49,657 nucleotides of DNA from Acidobacteriota bacterium (GTDB taxonomy: Bacteria > Actinomycetota > Acidimicrobiia > Acidimicrobiales > CADCSY01), in contig JAEKLB010000024.1 in NCBI GenBank assembly GCA_019510095.1, forward strand, positions 1 to 49,657, given 5' to 3'. The position numbers and the translations under genes are program-made. The notes under the pieces were generated by a model. The model did no database searches. It was not told the DNA's origin and saw only the letters and a list, made by a program, of their open reading frames with translations. Below are positions 41,816-49,133 of the stretch, one piece after another. Every line of letters starts with the position of its first letter. Within the stretch, counting starts at the first letter, position 1.

Positions 41816-42807
41816 CAGTCGACCAGCCCCCTCGAGGAGCGCGACCGGTTGACGACGACACGGGCGACCATGTTGACGATCAGCGTGACGACGAACAGGA
41901 CCAACCCGGCGGCGACCAGTGCCTTGCGGCCAGCCAGGCCGGCCTCGGGGAACTGATTGGCGATGTGGGCTGCGACCGAGCCGCCACCCGGCTCGAGGAT
42001 GTGCGGGGTGATCTGGAAGTTGATGCTCAGGATGAGCGCGACGGCGATGGTCTCGCCCAGCGCCCGGCCGAGCCCGAGCATGGCGGCACCGACCATCCCG
42101 CTCCGGCCGAACGGCAAGATGACCCGGCGCACCATGCCCCACCGGGTCCCGCCCAAGGCCAGGGCGCCTTCGCACGTCGTTCGGGGCACCTGGGCGAAGA
42201 CCTCGCGGGTCACCGAGGCGATGATCGGCAGGATCATGAGGGCGACGACGATGCCGCACACGAACATCGACGAGCCGAACACCCGCCTCGACGTGTGGAA
42301 GATCGGGATGAAGCCAAGGTGGTCGGTCAGCCACCGGCTGGTGCCGTTCAGCCGGGGGGAGAGCCAGTAGAGGCCCCACATGCCGTAGATCAGTGATGGG
42401 ATGGCGGCGAGGAGGTCGATCATCGTCACCAGTGGGCGGGCCAGCCAGCGGGGGGCGTACTCGTTGACGTAGAGCGCCGAGCCGACGGCAACGGGGAGGG
42501 CGATGGCCAGGGCGACGAGGGCGATGACGAGGGTGCCGACCAGCAGGGCCGCCACGCCGAACACCGGCGGGGTGAGATCGGGGAACCACTGGAAGCGAAC
42601 GAGGAATGACCAGCCCGCCTGGTGGAGTGCCGGCCACGCCTCCATGAAGAGGAAGAGGAAGATCAGGCCGAGGATGGCGAGCACCGACCAGGCCGCGCCG
42701 ATGACCAGCGCTTGGAAGGCGCGGTCGGCCCGCGTCGGCGAGGCCACGATCCGGCGCCGGACCGGGGCGGCAACGCCGTCCGGAAGGGTGGTGACCGCCA
42801 CGAGCAC
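41815..42807 (-). CDS. pstC: Phosphate ABC transporter permease PstC (2)
   Basis: 330 residues with six membrane helices; [19 protein letters not shown] and coupling loop [20 protein letters not shown] are diagnostic. Start GTG 42807 lacks a strong ribosome site. A two-unit PHO box lies 45 nt upstream, so this second transporter is presumably also induced by low phosphate. First gene of pstCAB2; the cognate binding protein is most likely PstS2. Confidence 0.94.
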   Translation of the reverse strand: MLVAVTTLPDGVAAPVRRRIVASPTRADRAFQALVIGAAWSVLAILGLIFLFLFMEAWPALHQAGWSFLVRFQWFPDLTPPVFGVAALLVGTLVIALVALAIALPVAVGSALYVNEYAPRWLARPLVTMIDLLAAIPSLIYGMWGLYWLSPRLNGTSRWLTDHLGFIPIFHTSRRVFGSSMFVCGIVVALMILPIIASVTREVFAQVPRTTCEGALALGGTRWGMVRRVILPFGRSGMVGAAMLGLGRALGETIAVALILSINFQITPHILEPGGGSVAAHIANQFPEAGLAGRKALVAAGLVLFVVTLIVNMVARVVVNRSRSSRGLVD

Positions 42808-42851
42808 AGCTTCATCGGGCGAGGTGGCAGCGGTCCGGCCGCCAGATGGCT

Positions 42852-42873
42852 TTCAGGTGAACGGTGGTTGAAC
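42852..42873 (-). promoter_or_regulatory. PHO box (two 11-nt repeats) of pstC2
   Basis: On the minus strand: GTTCAACCACC (42873-42863) and GTTCACCTGAA (42862-42852). The 11-nt period and GTTCACC core match the other PHO boxes. Located in the 139-nt gap shared with the divergent MFS gene. Confidence 0.75.
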
Positions 42874-42934
42874 GACCATTCGCGATTCGACCGGATCGGG
42901 CCAAGCGTTGCGGTCGCCCGCCGGCGCCTCGTCG

Positions 42935-42940
42935 TAGCCT
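42935..42940 (+). promoter_or_regulatory. Leaderless -10 box (TAGCCT) of the MFS gene
   Basis: TAGCCT ends 6 nt before the GTG at 42947. Confidence 0.5.
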
Positions 42941-42946
42941 GAGCCG

Positions 42947-44203
42947 GTGGCCGGCTCCCGCCGAACGTCGGTGCCACGCCCGGGCAGCCCGGCGGCCGAC
43001 TCCGGGTGGCGGCCCCTCGCGCCACGGCGGCCCGGCCCGGTGCCCCCGTTCGCCCGGCTGGCGCGCGCTCACGCCCTGAGCTCGGCTGGCGATGCCCTGG
43101 TCGCCATCGGGCTGGCCGGCTCGCTGTTCTTCTCCATCAGCCCCGAGGCGGCGAGAGGGAAGGTCGCCCTCTACCTGGCGCTGACGATGGCCCCGTTCGC
43201 CTTGGTGGCGCCGCTCATCGGCCCCCTGCTCGACCGCCAGCAGGGCAGCCGCCGTGCCGTGCTGGTCGGGTCGATCGCCGGGCGAGCCGTGGTCTGCTTC
43301 CTGATGTCCCGCCATCTCCACGGGCTGCTGCTGTTCCCCGAGGCGTTCGCCGCCCTGGTGCTCGGCAAGGCCTACGCGGTGGCCAAGGCGGCGCTGGTGC
43401 CGGCGGTCGTCGACGATCCCGGTGAGCTGGTGCAGGCCAACGCCAAGCTCACCTTGATCTCGGCGGCGATGGGCTTCGCTGCCGCCGGCCCAGGCGTGCT
43501 CGCCTACCAGCTCGGCGGTGAATGGGTGCTGGGTCTGGCCGCTGTCACCTTCGCGGTTGGCGTCGGGTTCGGCTTGCAGATCCCGCGAGCGAGTGCCCCG
43601 GTGCCGGCCACCGCGGCCGAGCGAGCCGAGCTGCGTGGCACGGGCGTCCTGCTCGCCGCCGCAGCCATGGCCGTGCTGCGGGGTCTGGTCGGGTTCCTCG
43701 CCTTCCTGTTGGCCTTCTCGCTGCGGGCCGACGACGCGCCGGCGTGGTGGTTCGGCGTGGTGATCGCCGCGAGTGGCTTCGGCGCGGTCGCGGGCGCGGT
43801 GCTCGCTCCCTTGGTCCGGCGATTCTTGCGCGAGGAGCGCATCCTTCTCGGCTGCCTCATCGTCGTCGCCGTGGGTGGCCTGCTCGCAGTGCAGCAGGCG
43901 GCCGGCCGGCCAGCGGGTGCCGTCTTGGCCTTCGCCATGGGCACCGCGGCGAGTGCCGCCCGGCTGTGCTTCGACGCCATCGTGCAGCGCGACGCGCCCG
44001 ACGCCGACAAGGGGCGGTCCTTCGCCCGGTTCGAGACGCGGTTCCAGCTGGCGTGGGTGCTGGGCGCGCTGGTGCCGGTGGCCCTCTCGGTGCCGACCGA
44101 CGTCGGCTACAGCATCATCGCCATCGCCGCCACGGTCCCTGCCGTGTCGTACCTCACCGGGCGCCAGCCATGGAAGCTCACGACGCGGGGCGCGGTCGGA
44201 TGA
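42947..44203 (+). CDS. MFS-type transporter
   Basis: 418 residues, 11-12 membrane helices after a proline-rich cytoplasmic head of 35 residues. The loop between helices 2 and 3 reads IGPLLDRQQGSRRAVLVGS, a GxxxDRxGRR-like MFS motif. The second half is linked by a soluble loop (IPRASAPVPATAAERAELRG). Substrate unknown; the shape resembles MFS_1 drug/lipid exporters. The stop overlaps the next start by 4 nt (ATGA). Start GTG 42947 is supported by the promoter box 6 nt upstream. Confidence 0.85.
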   Translation: MAGSRRTSVPRPGSPAADSGWRPLAPRRPGPVPPFARLARAHALSSAGDALVAIGLAGSLFFSISPEAARGKVALYLALTMAPFALVAPLIGPLLDRQQGSRRAVLVGSIAGRAVVCFLMSRHLHGLLLFPEAFAALVLGKAYAVAKAALVPAVVDDPGELVQANAKLTLISAAMGFAAAGPGVLAYQLGGEWVLGLAAVTFAVGVGFGLQIPRASAPVPATAAERAELRGTGVLLAAAAMAVLRGLVGFLAFLLAFSLRADDAPAWWFGVVIAASGFGAVAGAVLAPLVRRFLREERILLGCLIVVAVGGLLAVQQAAGRPAGAVLAFAMGTAASAARLCFDAIVQRDAPDADKGRSFARFETRFQLAWVLGALVPVALSVPTDVGYSIIAIAATVPAVSYLTGRQPWKLTTRGAVG

Positions 44204-44685
44204 GGGTGGTGGTGCTGTCCGACACGCATCTCCCCGACGGCGGGAACCGCGATCTGCCGGTGCGGGCGTGGCGGGAGCTCGAGCGGGCCGACGTGATCCT
44301 CCACGGCGGCGACGTCACCGGTGCCGCGCTGCTCGCCTCGCTGCGGGAGCGGGCGCCGGTGCACGCGGTGCTCGGCAACAACGACCACGGCATCGTCCTG
44401 CCCGGGACGCTGGTGCTCGACCTCGCCGGGGTGCAGGTCGCCATGATCCACGACAGCGGCCCACGGGCCGGGCGCGAGGGCCGCATGCACCGTCGGTTCC
44501 CGCATGCCCAGCTGGTGGTCTTCGGGCACTCGCACATCCCGTGGGACGCCGGCGGTCTCGGCGGGCAGCGGCTGCTCAACCCGGGGTCACCGACCCAGCG
44601 GCGGGGCCAACCGCATCCGACGCTGGCCACCGTCGACCTCGACGACGGCCGGATCGTGGCCACCGCCATCGTCGCCGTCGACTGA
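44200..44685 (+). CDS. YfcE-type metallophosphoesterase
   Basis: 161 residues with the dimetal site of the YfcE/MJ0936 family: VLSDTHL (D8, H10), LHGGDVTG, VLGNNDHG (N, D), MIHDSG and VFGHSHIPW. Such enzymes hydrolyse phosphodiesters or cyclic nucleotides with Mn or Ni. The start overlaps the MFS gene by 4 nt, so the two are co-translated. Physiological substrate unknown. Confidence 0.92.
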   Translation: MRVVVLSDTHLPDGGNRDLPVRAWRELERADVILHGGDVTGAALLASLRERAPVHAVLGNNDHGIVLPGTLVLDLAGVQVAMIHDSGPRAGREGRMHRRFPHAQLVVFGHSHIPWDAGGLGGQRLLNPGSPTQRRGQPHPTLATVDLDDGRIVATAIVAVD

Positions 44686-44690
44686 CTGCG

Positions 44691-44696
44691 TAGCCT
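44691..44696 (+). promoter_or_regulatory. Leaderless -10 box (TAGCCT) of the DUF2277 gene
   Basis: TAGCCT ends 7 nt before the ATG at 44704. Confidence 0.5.
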
Positions 44697-44703
44697 CGAT
44701 CGC

Positions 44704-44961
44704 ATGTGCCGGAACATCACGACCCTTCGCGGGTTGGAGCCGGCGGCCACGCCCCAGGAGATCGAGGCGGCCGCCCGTCAGTACGTGCGCAAGGTCGGCG
44801 GGGTCCAGTCGGAGTCACCGCGGACGCGCGACGCGGTCGAGCGCGCCGTGCAGAAGGTGCTGGAGGCCACCGCCGAGCTGCTCGTCGACCTCCCGCCCCG
44901 GCGCCAGCCGCCGCTCACCCTCCCGCCCCTGCGCCGCATCGCCGCCCGCTCAGCGACCTGA
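44704..44961 (+). CDS. DUF2277 protein
   Basis: 85 residues. The N-terminus MCRNITTLRGLEPAATPQEI is nearly the family consensus, followed by AARQYVRKVGGVQ, so the assignment to DUF2277 is firm. Function is unknown; the family is small, cytoplasmic and helical. The C-terminal part (PPRRQPPLTLPPLRRIAARS) is longer and more basic than the core of the family. Confidence 0.88.
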   Translation: MCRNITTLRGLEPAATPQEIEAAARQYVRKVGGVQSESPRTRDAVERAVQKVLEATAELLVDLPPRRQPPLTLPPLRRIAARSAT

Positions 44962-44967
44962 CCTTCC

Positions 44968-45018
44968 CGTTCTGCGGTATCGGCGGTCCGCTCGACGGAC
45001 CGCGGACACCAAAGAACG
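44968..45018. terminator. Hairpin terminator, GTTCT-family
   Basis: 23-nt arms (44968-44990, 44996-45018) with four mismatches around a 5-nt loop. The left arm CGTTCTGCGGTATC resembles that at 13437, and the right end CCAAAGAACG is the exact complement of the left outer arm at 6712-6721. Between the convergent DUF2277 and DUF2342 genes. Confidence 0.75.
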
Positions 45019-45030
45019 AGAAGCAAGCGA

Positions 45031-46091
45031 TCAGTCGGGGAGGTCGATGCGGGCCAGCCAGAGGCCGGGGGCGTCGATCTCGGCCGGGGTGGGGAGCACC
45101 TGCGCCGACTGCCACAGGCGGGCCAGGCCCTCGGTGCCGGCCCGCTCGACGATCCCGGCGATGAACGCGTCGCCCCGCTCGTACTGCGACTGGCCGAGCT
45201 CGACGCCGAGCAGGTGCTCGACGAACCGGTCGGCGTCGCCGGCGGTGACGCGCCGCCGGCGGACTGCCTCGGTCAGCATGTCGTACGACCCGATGAGGCG
45301 CTGGCCCACGCTGTCGACCACCCAGTCGACGTAGCCGACCAACGCGGCCAGCAGCGCTTCGAGGCGGGGGAGCAAGACCCGCTGCTCGGGGCTCTGGATG
45401 GCGCCGAGCAGCACTGCCGGATCACCGATCGCACATGGGGGATGCTGAGCACGGCATGGGTGGCCAGCTCGGAGACGCACAGCCACAGCCGCAGATCGTC
45501 GGGCGGCACGTCCCACGCGGCGCCGAACTCGTTGAGGTTCGACGACACCACCGCCAGCTCGTCAGAGGGCGGCCGGGGTATCGGGAGGTCGTACTGGCCG
45601 AGGGCCCGGGCCGCCAGGTGCCCGACCATCCCACCCGCCTGCATGCCGAAGAGCAACGGGCCGAACGCGGTCGAGAACCCCTGCAGCAGCTGGGTGACCG
45701 GATCGTCGGCTTCGTCGGGCGCCGGGTCGGCGGTGCTCGTCAGCGACTGCGACAGCCGCTCGAGCAACGGCCGCCAGGCGTCGATGGTGCGGGCCGCCCA
45801 CGTGGCCTTGGTGACCGGTACGAGCTGCACCACCCGCCCGGTCGTCGACAGCGCCAACCCGGTCACGTCGGTGACGTGGAGGTCGGCCACCCGGGTGAGC
45901 TCCTCGAGCCGGATCCGCTCGACCGGGTCGGGATTGTCCTCCGACTGGCCTGCGGTGGCGATCTGGATGGCGAACTGCCGGGCCGTGTCCCAGCTCACCG
46001 CGCCGGGCGACTGGAACATCTTCGCCAGGTCGTTCAGGAACGGGATTCCCTCGAACGGGTTGCCCTCCGTTGGACCCTGGTCGCCCACCAC
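45031..46091 (-). pseudogene. DUF2342 zincin-like gene, frameshifted with an internal deletion
   Basis: Two reading frames give one family member. The first (46091 to about 45425; GTG 46091 or 46088) runs from EGNPFEGIPFLNDLAKMF through LRLWLCVSELATHAVLSIPH. The second (about 45450 to the stop at 45031) resumes at IGDPAVLLGAIQSPEQRVLL and ends LARIDLPD. Compared with the relative M. tuberculosis Rv3195, about 35-40 residues between the zincin helix and the DPA segment are missing at the frame change, so a net loss of roughly 110 nt is likely. The zinc helix reads SELATH, lacking the first position of a usual H/RExxH-type site. It may be a true pseudogene or an assembly error. A TACGAT box on the minus strand (46100-46095) precedes it. 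Confidence 0.8.
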
Positions 46092-46105
46092 GGCATCGTA
46101 GGCGG

Positions 46106-47170
46106 GTGACGGACAGATCCCACGTCGTGCTGACCGGTGCCACGGGCTCGTTGGGGCGCCGCGTGCTCGAGCTGCTCTCGGCCGATCCGGCCGTGGCCGA
46201 GATCGTCGCCGTCGATGCCGCCACGCCCCTTGACCTGCCTCCTCGCGCCACGTTCGCGGCGGCTGACCTGTCCCAAGGTGAGCTGAAGCCGCTGCTCGAA
46301 GGGGCCGACACCGTGGTCCACCTGGCCTTCGCCGCCGGGCAGGCGGTCGCTGACGAGGCCACCATCAGCGCCAACATCGAGGGCACCCGCCGGCTGCTCG
46401 ACTCCGCTGGCGCGGTGGGCGTGCGCCATGTCGTGCTGATGTCGAGCGCCGCCGTCTACGGCGCCTGGCCCAACAACCCGGTGCCGCTCACCGAGGACGC
46501 GCCCGTCCGCCCCAACCCGGGAGCCGCGTACGCGGTGCAGAAGGGCGAGATCGAACGGCTCGGCCGGTCGTGGGCCGCCGCCCACCCGGGCACGACGGTC
46601 GCGGTGCTACGGCCGGCCGTTGCGGTGGCCGGCGGCGAGTGGAGCTGGCTCGCCCGGTCGCTCGGTCTCTCCGCAGGCATCCGGGCCGGCCACGACGACC
46701 CGCCGTTCCAGCTCCTGCACCTCGACGATCTCGCCGCCGCGGTCGACGTCGCCCGCCGGGCTGGCCTCGATGGCCCCTACAACGTGGCGCCCGATGGGTG
46801 GGTGAGCGGCGAGGAGGCGCACGCCCTGGCCGGGGACCCGCCCCGTGTGCGGTTGCCGGCGTGGGCGGTCACCGCCGCGGCCGCCGTGCTCTGGCGCTGG
46901 CGGATGGGTCGCATGCCACCCGGCCTGGTGCCGTACACGATGCATCCCTGGGTGGTGGCCAACGACCGGCTGAAGGCCGCCGGCTGGGCGCCCACCCGTT
47001 CGAACGAGGAGACCTGGGTCGAGGCCACGCCCGGCACGCCCTGGTCGCGTCTGAGCCCCAAGCAGCGACAGGAGCTCGCCCTCGGCGCCGCCGGTGCCGG
47101 TGGGCTCGGTGCCCTCGCCGGGCTGGTCGCCGCCGCCCGCCGGGCCCGGTCGAGCCGCCGCGCGGGCTAG
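46106..47170 (+). CDS. NAD-dependent epimerase/dehydratase family protein
   Basis: 354 residues from GTG 46106. Extended short-chain dehydrogenase fold: nucleotide-binding TGATGSLGRR (10-19), VVHLAFAAGQ, MSSAAVYGAW, and the catalytic pair Tyr/Lys in YAVQKGEIE. After about residue 300 there is an added tail with ATPGTPWSRLSPKQRQELAL and a Gly/Ala-rich hydrophobic helix (GGLGALAGLVAAARRARSS) that may bind the membrane. Substrate unknown, perhaps a sugar nucleotide. 14 nt from the divergent DUF2342 gene. Confidence 0.88.
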   Translation: MTDRSHVVLTGATGSLGRRVLELLSADPAVAEIVAVDAATPLDLPPRATFAAADLSQGELKPLLEGADTVVHLAFAAGQAVADEATISANIEGTRRLLDSAGAVGVRHVVLMSSAAVYGAWPNNPVPLTEDAPVRPNPGAAYAVQKGEIERLGRSWAAAHPGTTVAVLRPAVAVAGGEWSWLARSLGLSAGIRAGHDDPPFQLLHLDDLAAAVDVARRAGLDGPYNVAPDGWVSGEEAHALAGDPPRVRLPAWAVTAAAAVLWRWRMGRMPPGLVPYTMHPWVVANDRLKAAGWAPTRSNEETWVEATPGTPWSRLSPKQRQELALGAAGAGGLGALAGLVAAARRARSSRRAG

Positions 47171-47175
47171 CCAAC

Positions 47176-47230
47176 CCCGAGTTCTGGAGTCTGAGTACCG
47201 GTATCCGGCATCAATCCTCCGGAACTCGGG
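47176..47230. terminator. Hairpin terminator, GTTCT-family
   Basis: 14-nt arms CCCGAGTTCTGGAG (47176-47189) and CTCCGGAACTCGGG (47217-47230), pairing with one G-U. The inner part contains TACCGGTA. Between the convergent epimerase and PDZ protease genes. Shares GAGTTCTGG with the hairpin at 36890. Confidence 0.75.
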
Positions 47231-47232
47231 CG

Positions 47233-48393
47233 TCAGGGCGCCGGGCGCTCGCCGAGCACGACCGCGGTCACCCGCTCCATGCCCTTGTGCATGTAGCGGA
47301 GCGAGATGCGCTCGCCGGGGCGGTGGCTCCGGAGCACGACTCGAAGGGCCGACATGGTGTCGACCGGATGGTCGTCGAGGTCGATGATCACGTCACCGAC
47401 GGACAGGCCGGCGTAGTACGCGGGACCACCGTTGACCAGCTCGGCGACGCGAGCGCCGCCTTGGTTGTCCTCGCCCCTGACGCCGAGCCACGAGTACTTG
47501 ATCGGCCGACCGGCCAGCAGGTCGGTGGCGATGGCGCGGGCGATGTCGACCGGGGTGGCGAAGCCGAGCCCGTCGCTGCCGTTGCCATCGGCCGCATAGG
47601 CGGTCGTGATGCCGATGACCACGCCTTCGCTGTCGAGCAGGGCGCCCCCGGATGAGCCCGGCGCGATGGTGGCGTCGGTCTGGATGAGGTCGCGCAGGGC
47701 CCAGCCCTTGCCCGACGACAGCTGTCGGCCGAGCGCCGACACGACACCGGTGGTGACCGACGCCGGCCCGGCGAGGCCGAGGGGCGAGCCGATGGCGATG
47801 GCGGGCTCACCAACCGCGAGCCCGTCGACGCTGCCGAACACGGCTGTGTGGAACGGCCGGTCGCTGTCGACCCGCACGACGGCGATGTCCGACTCCACGT
47901 CGGCGCCGGCGAGACGGCCGGGCAGCCGCCGGCCGTCGGCCAGCTCGACGGTGATCCGCTTGGCCCCCTCGACCACGTGGGCGCTGGTGACGATGGCGCC
48001 GTCGTCGCGGAGGATCACGCCCGAACCGATCGACCGGCCCGAGCCGGTGATCTCGAGGCGGACGATGGCGGGCCGGACCTCGGCGGCCACCGCCACGATG
48101 TTGTTGGGGTCGACGGTGAAGGTGGCGGGTCGGACCGCTTCCCGGATCACGGCCTGGCGCTGGACGGGAGCCGGCCTGTCGTGGAAGGCGCCGGTGACGG
48201 TGAGGAGGCCGACCGTGAGGACCGAGCCGACCAGGCTCGACACCAGCGCGACCGGCCAGGCCCGGCGGGCCGACGACGAGTCGTCCCAGTGCAGCTCGGA
48301 GGGATGCCGCCAGAGCCGGTCGTCGGGCGGGGGCGGGGAGCGGAAGGCGGGCGGGCGTGGGTCGTCGACGTCGTCATGCTCGCCGAGGTCCAC
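47233..48393 (-). CDS. Second membrane-anchored serine protease with PDZ domain
   Basis: 386 residues. A Pro/Asp-rich cytoplasmic head (1-45) contains LWRHPSELHW, then one membrane helix (WPVALVSSLVGSVLTVGLL, about 46-65). The trypsin-like domain has His139 (TSAHVV), Asp169 (ESDIAVV) and Ser248 (APGSSGGAL). The PDZ domain is at about 305-380 (YYAGLSVGDVIIDLDDHP). It is a DegS/HtrA-like envelope protease, related to but distinct from the one at 22834 and without a neighbouring sigma gene. Start is GTG 48393 with a TATCCT box 8 nt upstream. Convergent with the epimerase gene. Confidence 0.93.
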   Translation of the reverse strand: MDLGEHDDVDDPRPPAFRSPPPPDDRLWRHPSELHWDDSSSARRAWPVALVSSLVGSVLTVGLLTVTGAFHDRPAPVQRQAVIREAVRPATFTVDPNNIVAVAAEVRPAIVRLEITGSGRSIGSGVILRDDGAIVTSAHVVEGAKRITVELADGRRLPGRLAGADVESDIAVVRVDSDRPFHTAVFGSVDGLAVGEPAIAIGSPLGLAGPASVTTGVVSALGRQLSSGKGWALRDLIQTDATIAPGSSGGALLDSEGVVIGITTAYAADGNGSDGLGFATPVDIARAIATDLLAGRPIKYSWLGVRGEDNQGGARVAELVNGGPAYYAGLSVGDVIIDLDDHPVDTMSALRVVLRSHRPGERISLRYMHKGMERVTAVVLGERPAP

Positions 48394-48401
48394 GAAGGCC
48401 G

Positions 48402-48407
48402 AGGATA
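48402..48407 (-). promoter_or_regulatory. Leaderless -10 box (TATCCT) of the second PDZ protease
   Basis: On the minus strand TATCCT ends 8 nt before the GTG at 48393. The 77-nt gap is shared with divergent moaE. Confidence 0.4.
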
Positions 48408-48458
48408 CGGCCGGGCACCTTCCGGTTGGCCGCGGGGGCGCTTCGCAGGGGCGACCTC

Positions 48459-48464
48459 TACCAT
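48459..48464 (+). promoter_or_regulatory. Leaderless -10 box (TACCAT) of moaE
   Basis: TACCAT fits TANNNT and ends 6 nt before the moaE ATG at 48471. Confidence 0.4.
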
Positions 48465-48470
48465 CGCGTC

Positions 48471-48944
48471 ATGCATCCGCCCACCACCGGTGAGACGTGG
48501 GTCGCGCTCAGCGACGCCGCGTTGCCGGTGGGGGCCATCAGCGACTGGGTGGTCCGGCCCGATTGCGGCGGGCTGGTGCTGTTCAGCGGCACCGTCCGCG
48601 ACCACGCCGAGCACCGCACCGGCGTCACCCAGATCGTCTACGAGGCCTACGCCGAGCAGGTCGAGCCTCGCCTCCTGGCCATCGCTGAGGACGCCCGGGG
48701 CCGCTGGCCCGACCTCGGTCGGATTGCCCTGCTCCACCGCACCGGCGCGTTGGCCCTTCGGGAGTCGTCGGTGGTGGTGGCCGTCAGCGCGCCCCACCGG
48801 GCCGAGGCGTTCGCCGCGGCCCGGTTCTGCATCGACGCGCTCAAGGCCACCGTGCCGATCTGGAAGAAGGAGACCTGGGACGGCGGCGAGGACTGGGGCC
48901 TGGCCGCCCACGACCTCGACCAGCTCGAGGACCTGGACGCGTGA
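48471..48944 (+). CDS. moaE: Molybdopterin synthase catalytic subunit
   Basis: 157 residues from ATG 48471. The family core is clear: GLVLFSGTVRDHAEHRTGV, YEAYAEQVEPRLLAI, HRTGALALRESSVVVAV and FCIDALKATVPIWKKE, which includes the active-site lysines and the binding site for the MoaD C-terminus. It inserts two sulfurs into precursor Z to make molybdopterin. No moaD or other moa gene is in the window. The frame extends to 48357 but lacks family similarity there. Confidence 0.95.
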   Translation: MHPPTTGETWVALSDAALPVGAISDWVVRPDCGGLVLFSGTVRDHAEHRTGVTQIVYEAYAEQVEPRLLAIAEDARGRWPDLGRIALLHRTGALALRESSVVVAVSAPHRAEAFAAARFCIDALKATVPIWKKETWDGGEDWGLAAHDLDQLEDLDA

Positions 48945-48945
48945 G

Positions 48946-49080
48946 ATGAGCGGGCTCGGGTTCCTGCTGATCGCCTTGGTGCTGAGCATGCTGCACTCGA
49001 GCATCACCGAGTTTATTCTGGTGCCCATTTGCGAGGATCAGTCCAACCGACTCCTGGCAGGCGCAATCGAAAAGGTTTGA
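48946..49080 (+). CDS. Tiny predicted membrane peptide upstream of mreB
   Basis: 44 codons starting 1 nt after the moaE stop (TGAGATG). The first half SGLGFLLIALVLSMLHS is a plausible membrane helix of the kind found in short actinobacterial one-helix proteins; the second half (FILVPICEDQSNRLLAGAIE) falls in a patch with lower GC than all neighbours and does not look like a continuation of that family. It may be a truncated or recombined small gene. No ribosome site is evident. Confidence 0.4.
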   Translation: MSGLGFLLIALVLSMLHSSITEFILVPICEDQSNRLLAGAIEKV

Positions 49081-49123
49081 CATTTTGTTTGGTTTGCTTC
49101 TTTTTCAAAAACTCTTGTAGGGC
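49077..49123 (+). promoter_or_regulatory. AT-rich promoter region of mreB
   Basis: TTGACA (49077-49082), a perfect -35 hexamer, is followed by a T-rich stretch up to CTTGTAGGG, by far the most AT-rich stretch in the window. No perfect -10 at 17 nt is seen; the transition back to high GC is just before the mreB ATG (49134). Confidence 0.45.
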
Positions 49124-49133
49124 CTGAGTCGGC

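Noticed and set aside
39897-41861. A 654-codon frame that would fuse an antisense segment of pstA2 to pstB2
   Set aside because: The N-terminal part is the wrong frame of pstA2; the family start is at 40736, overlapping the pstA2 stop.
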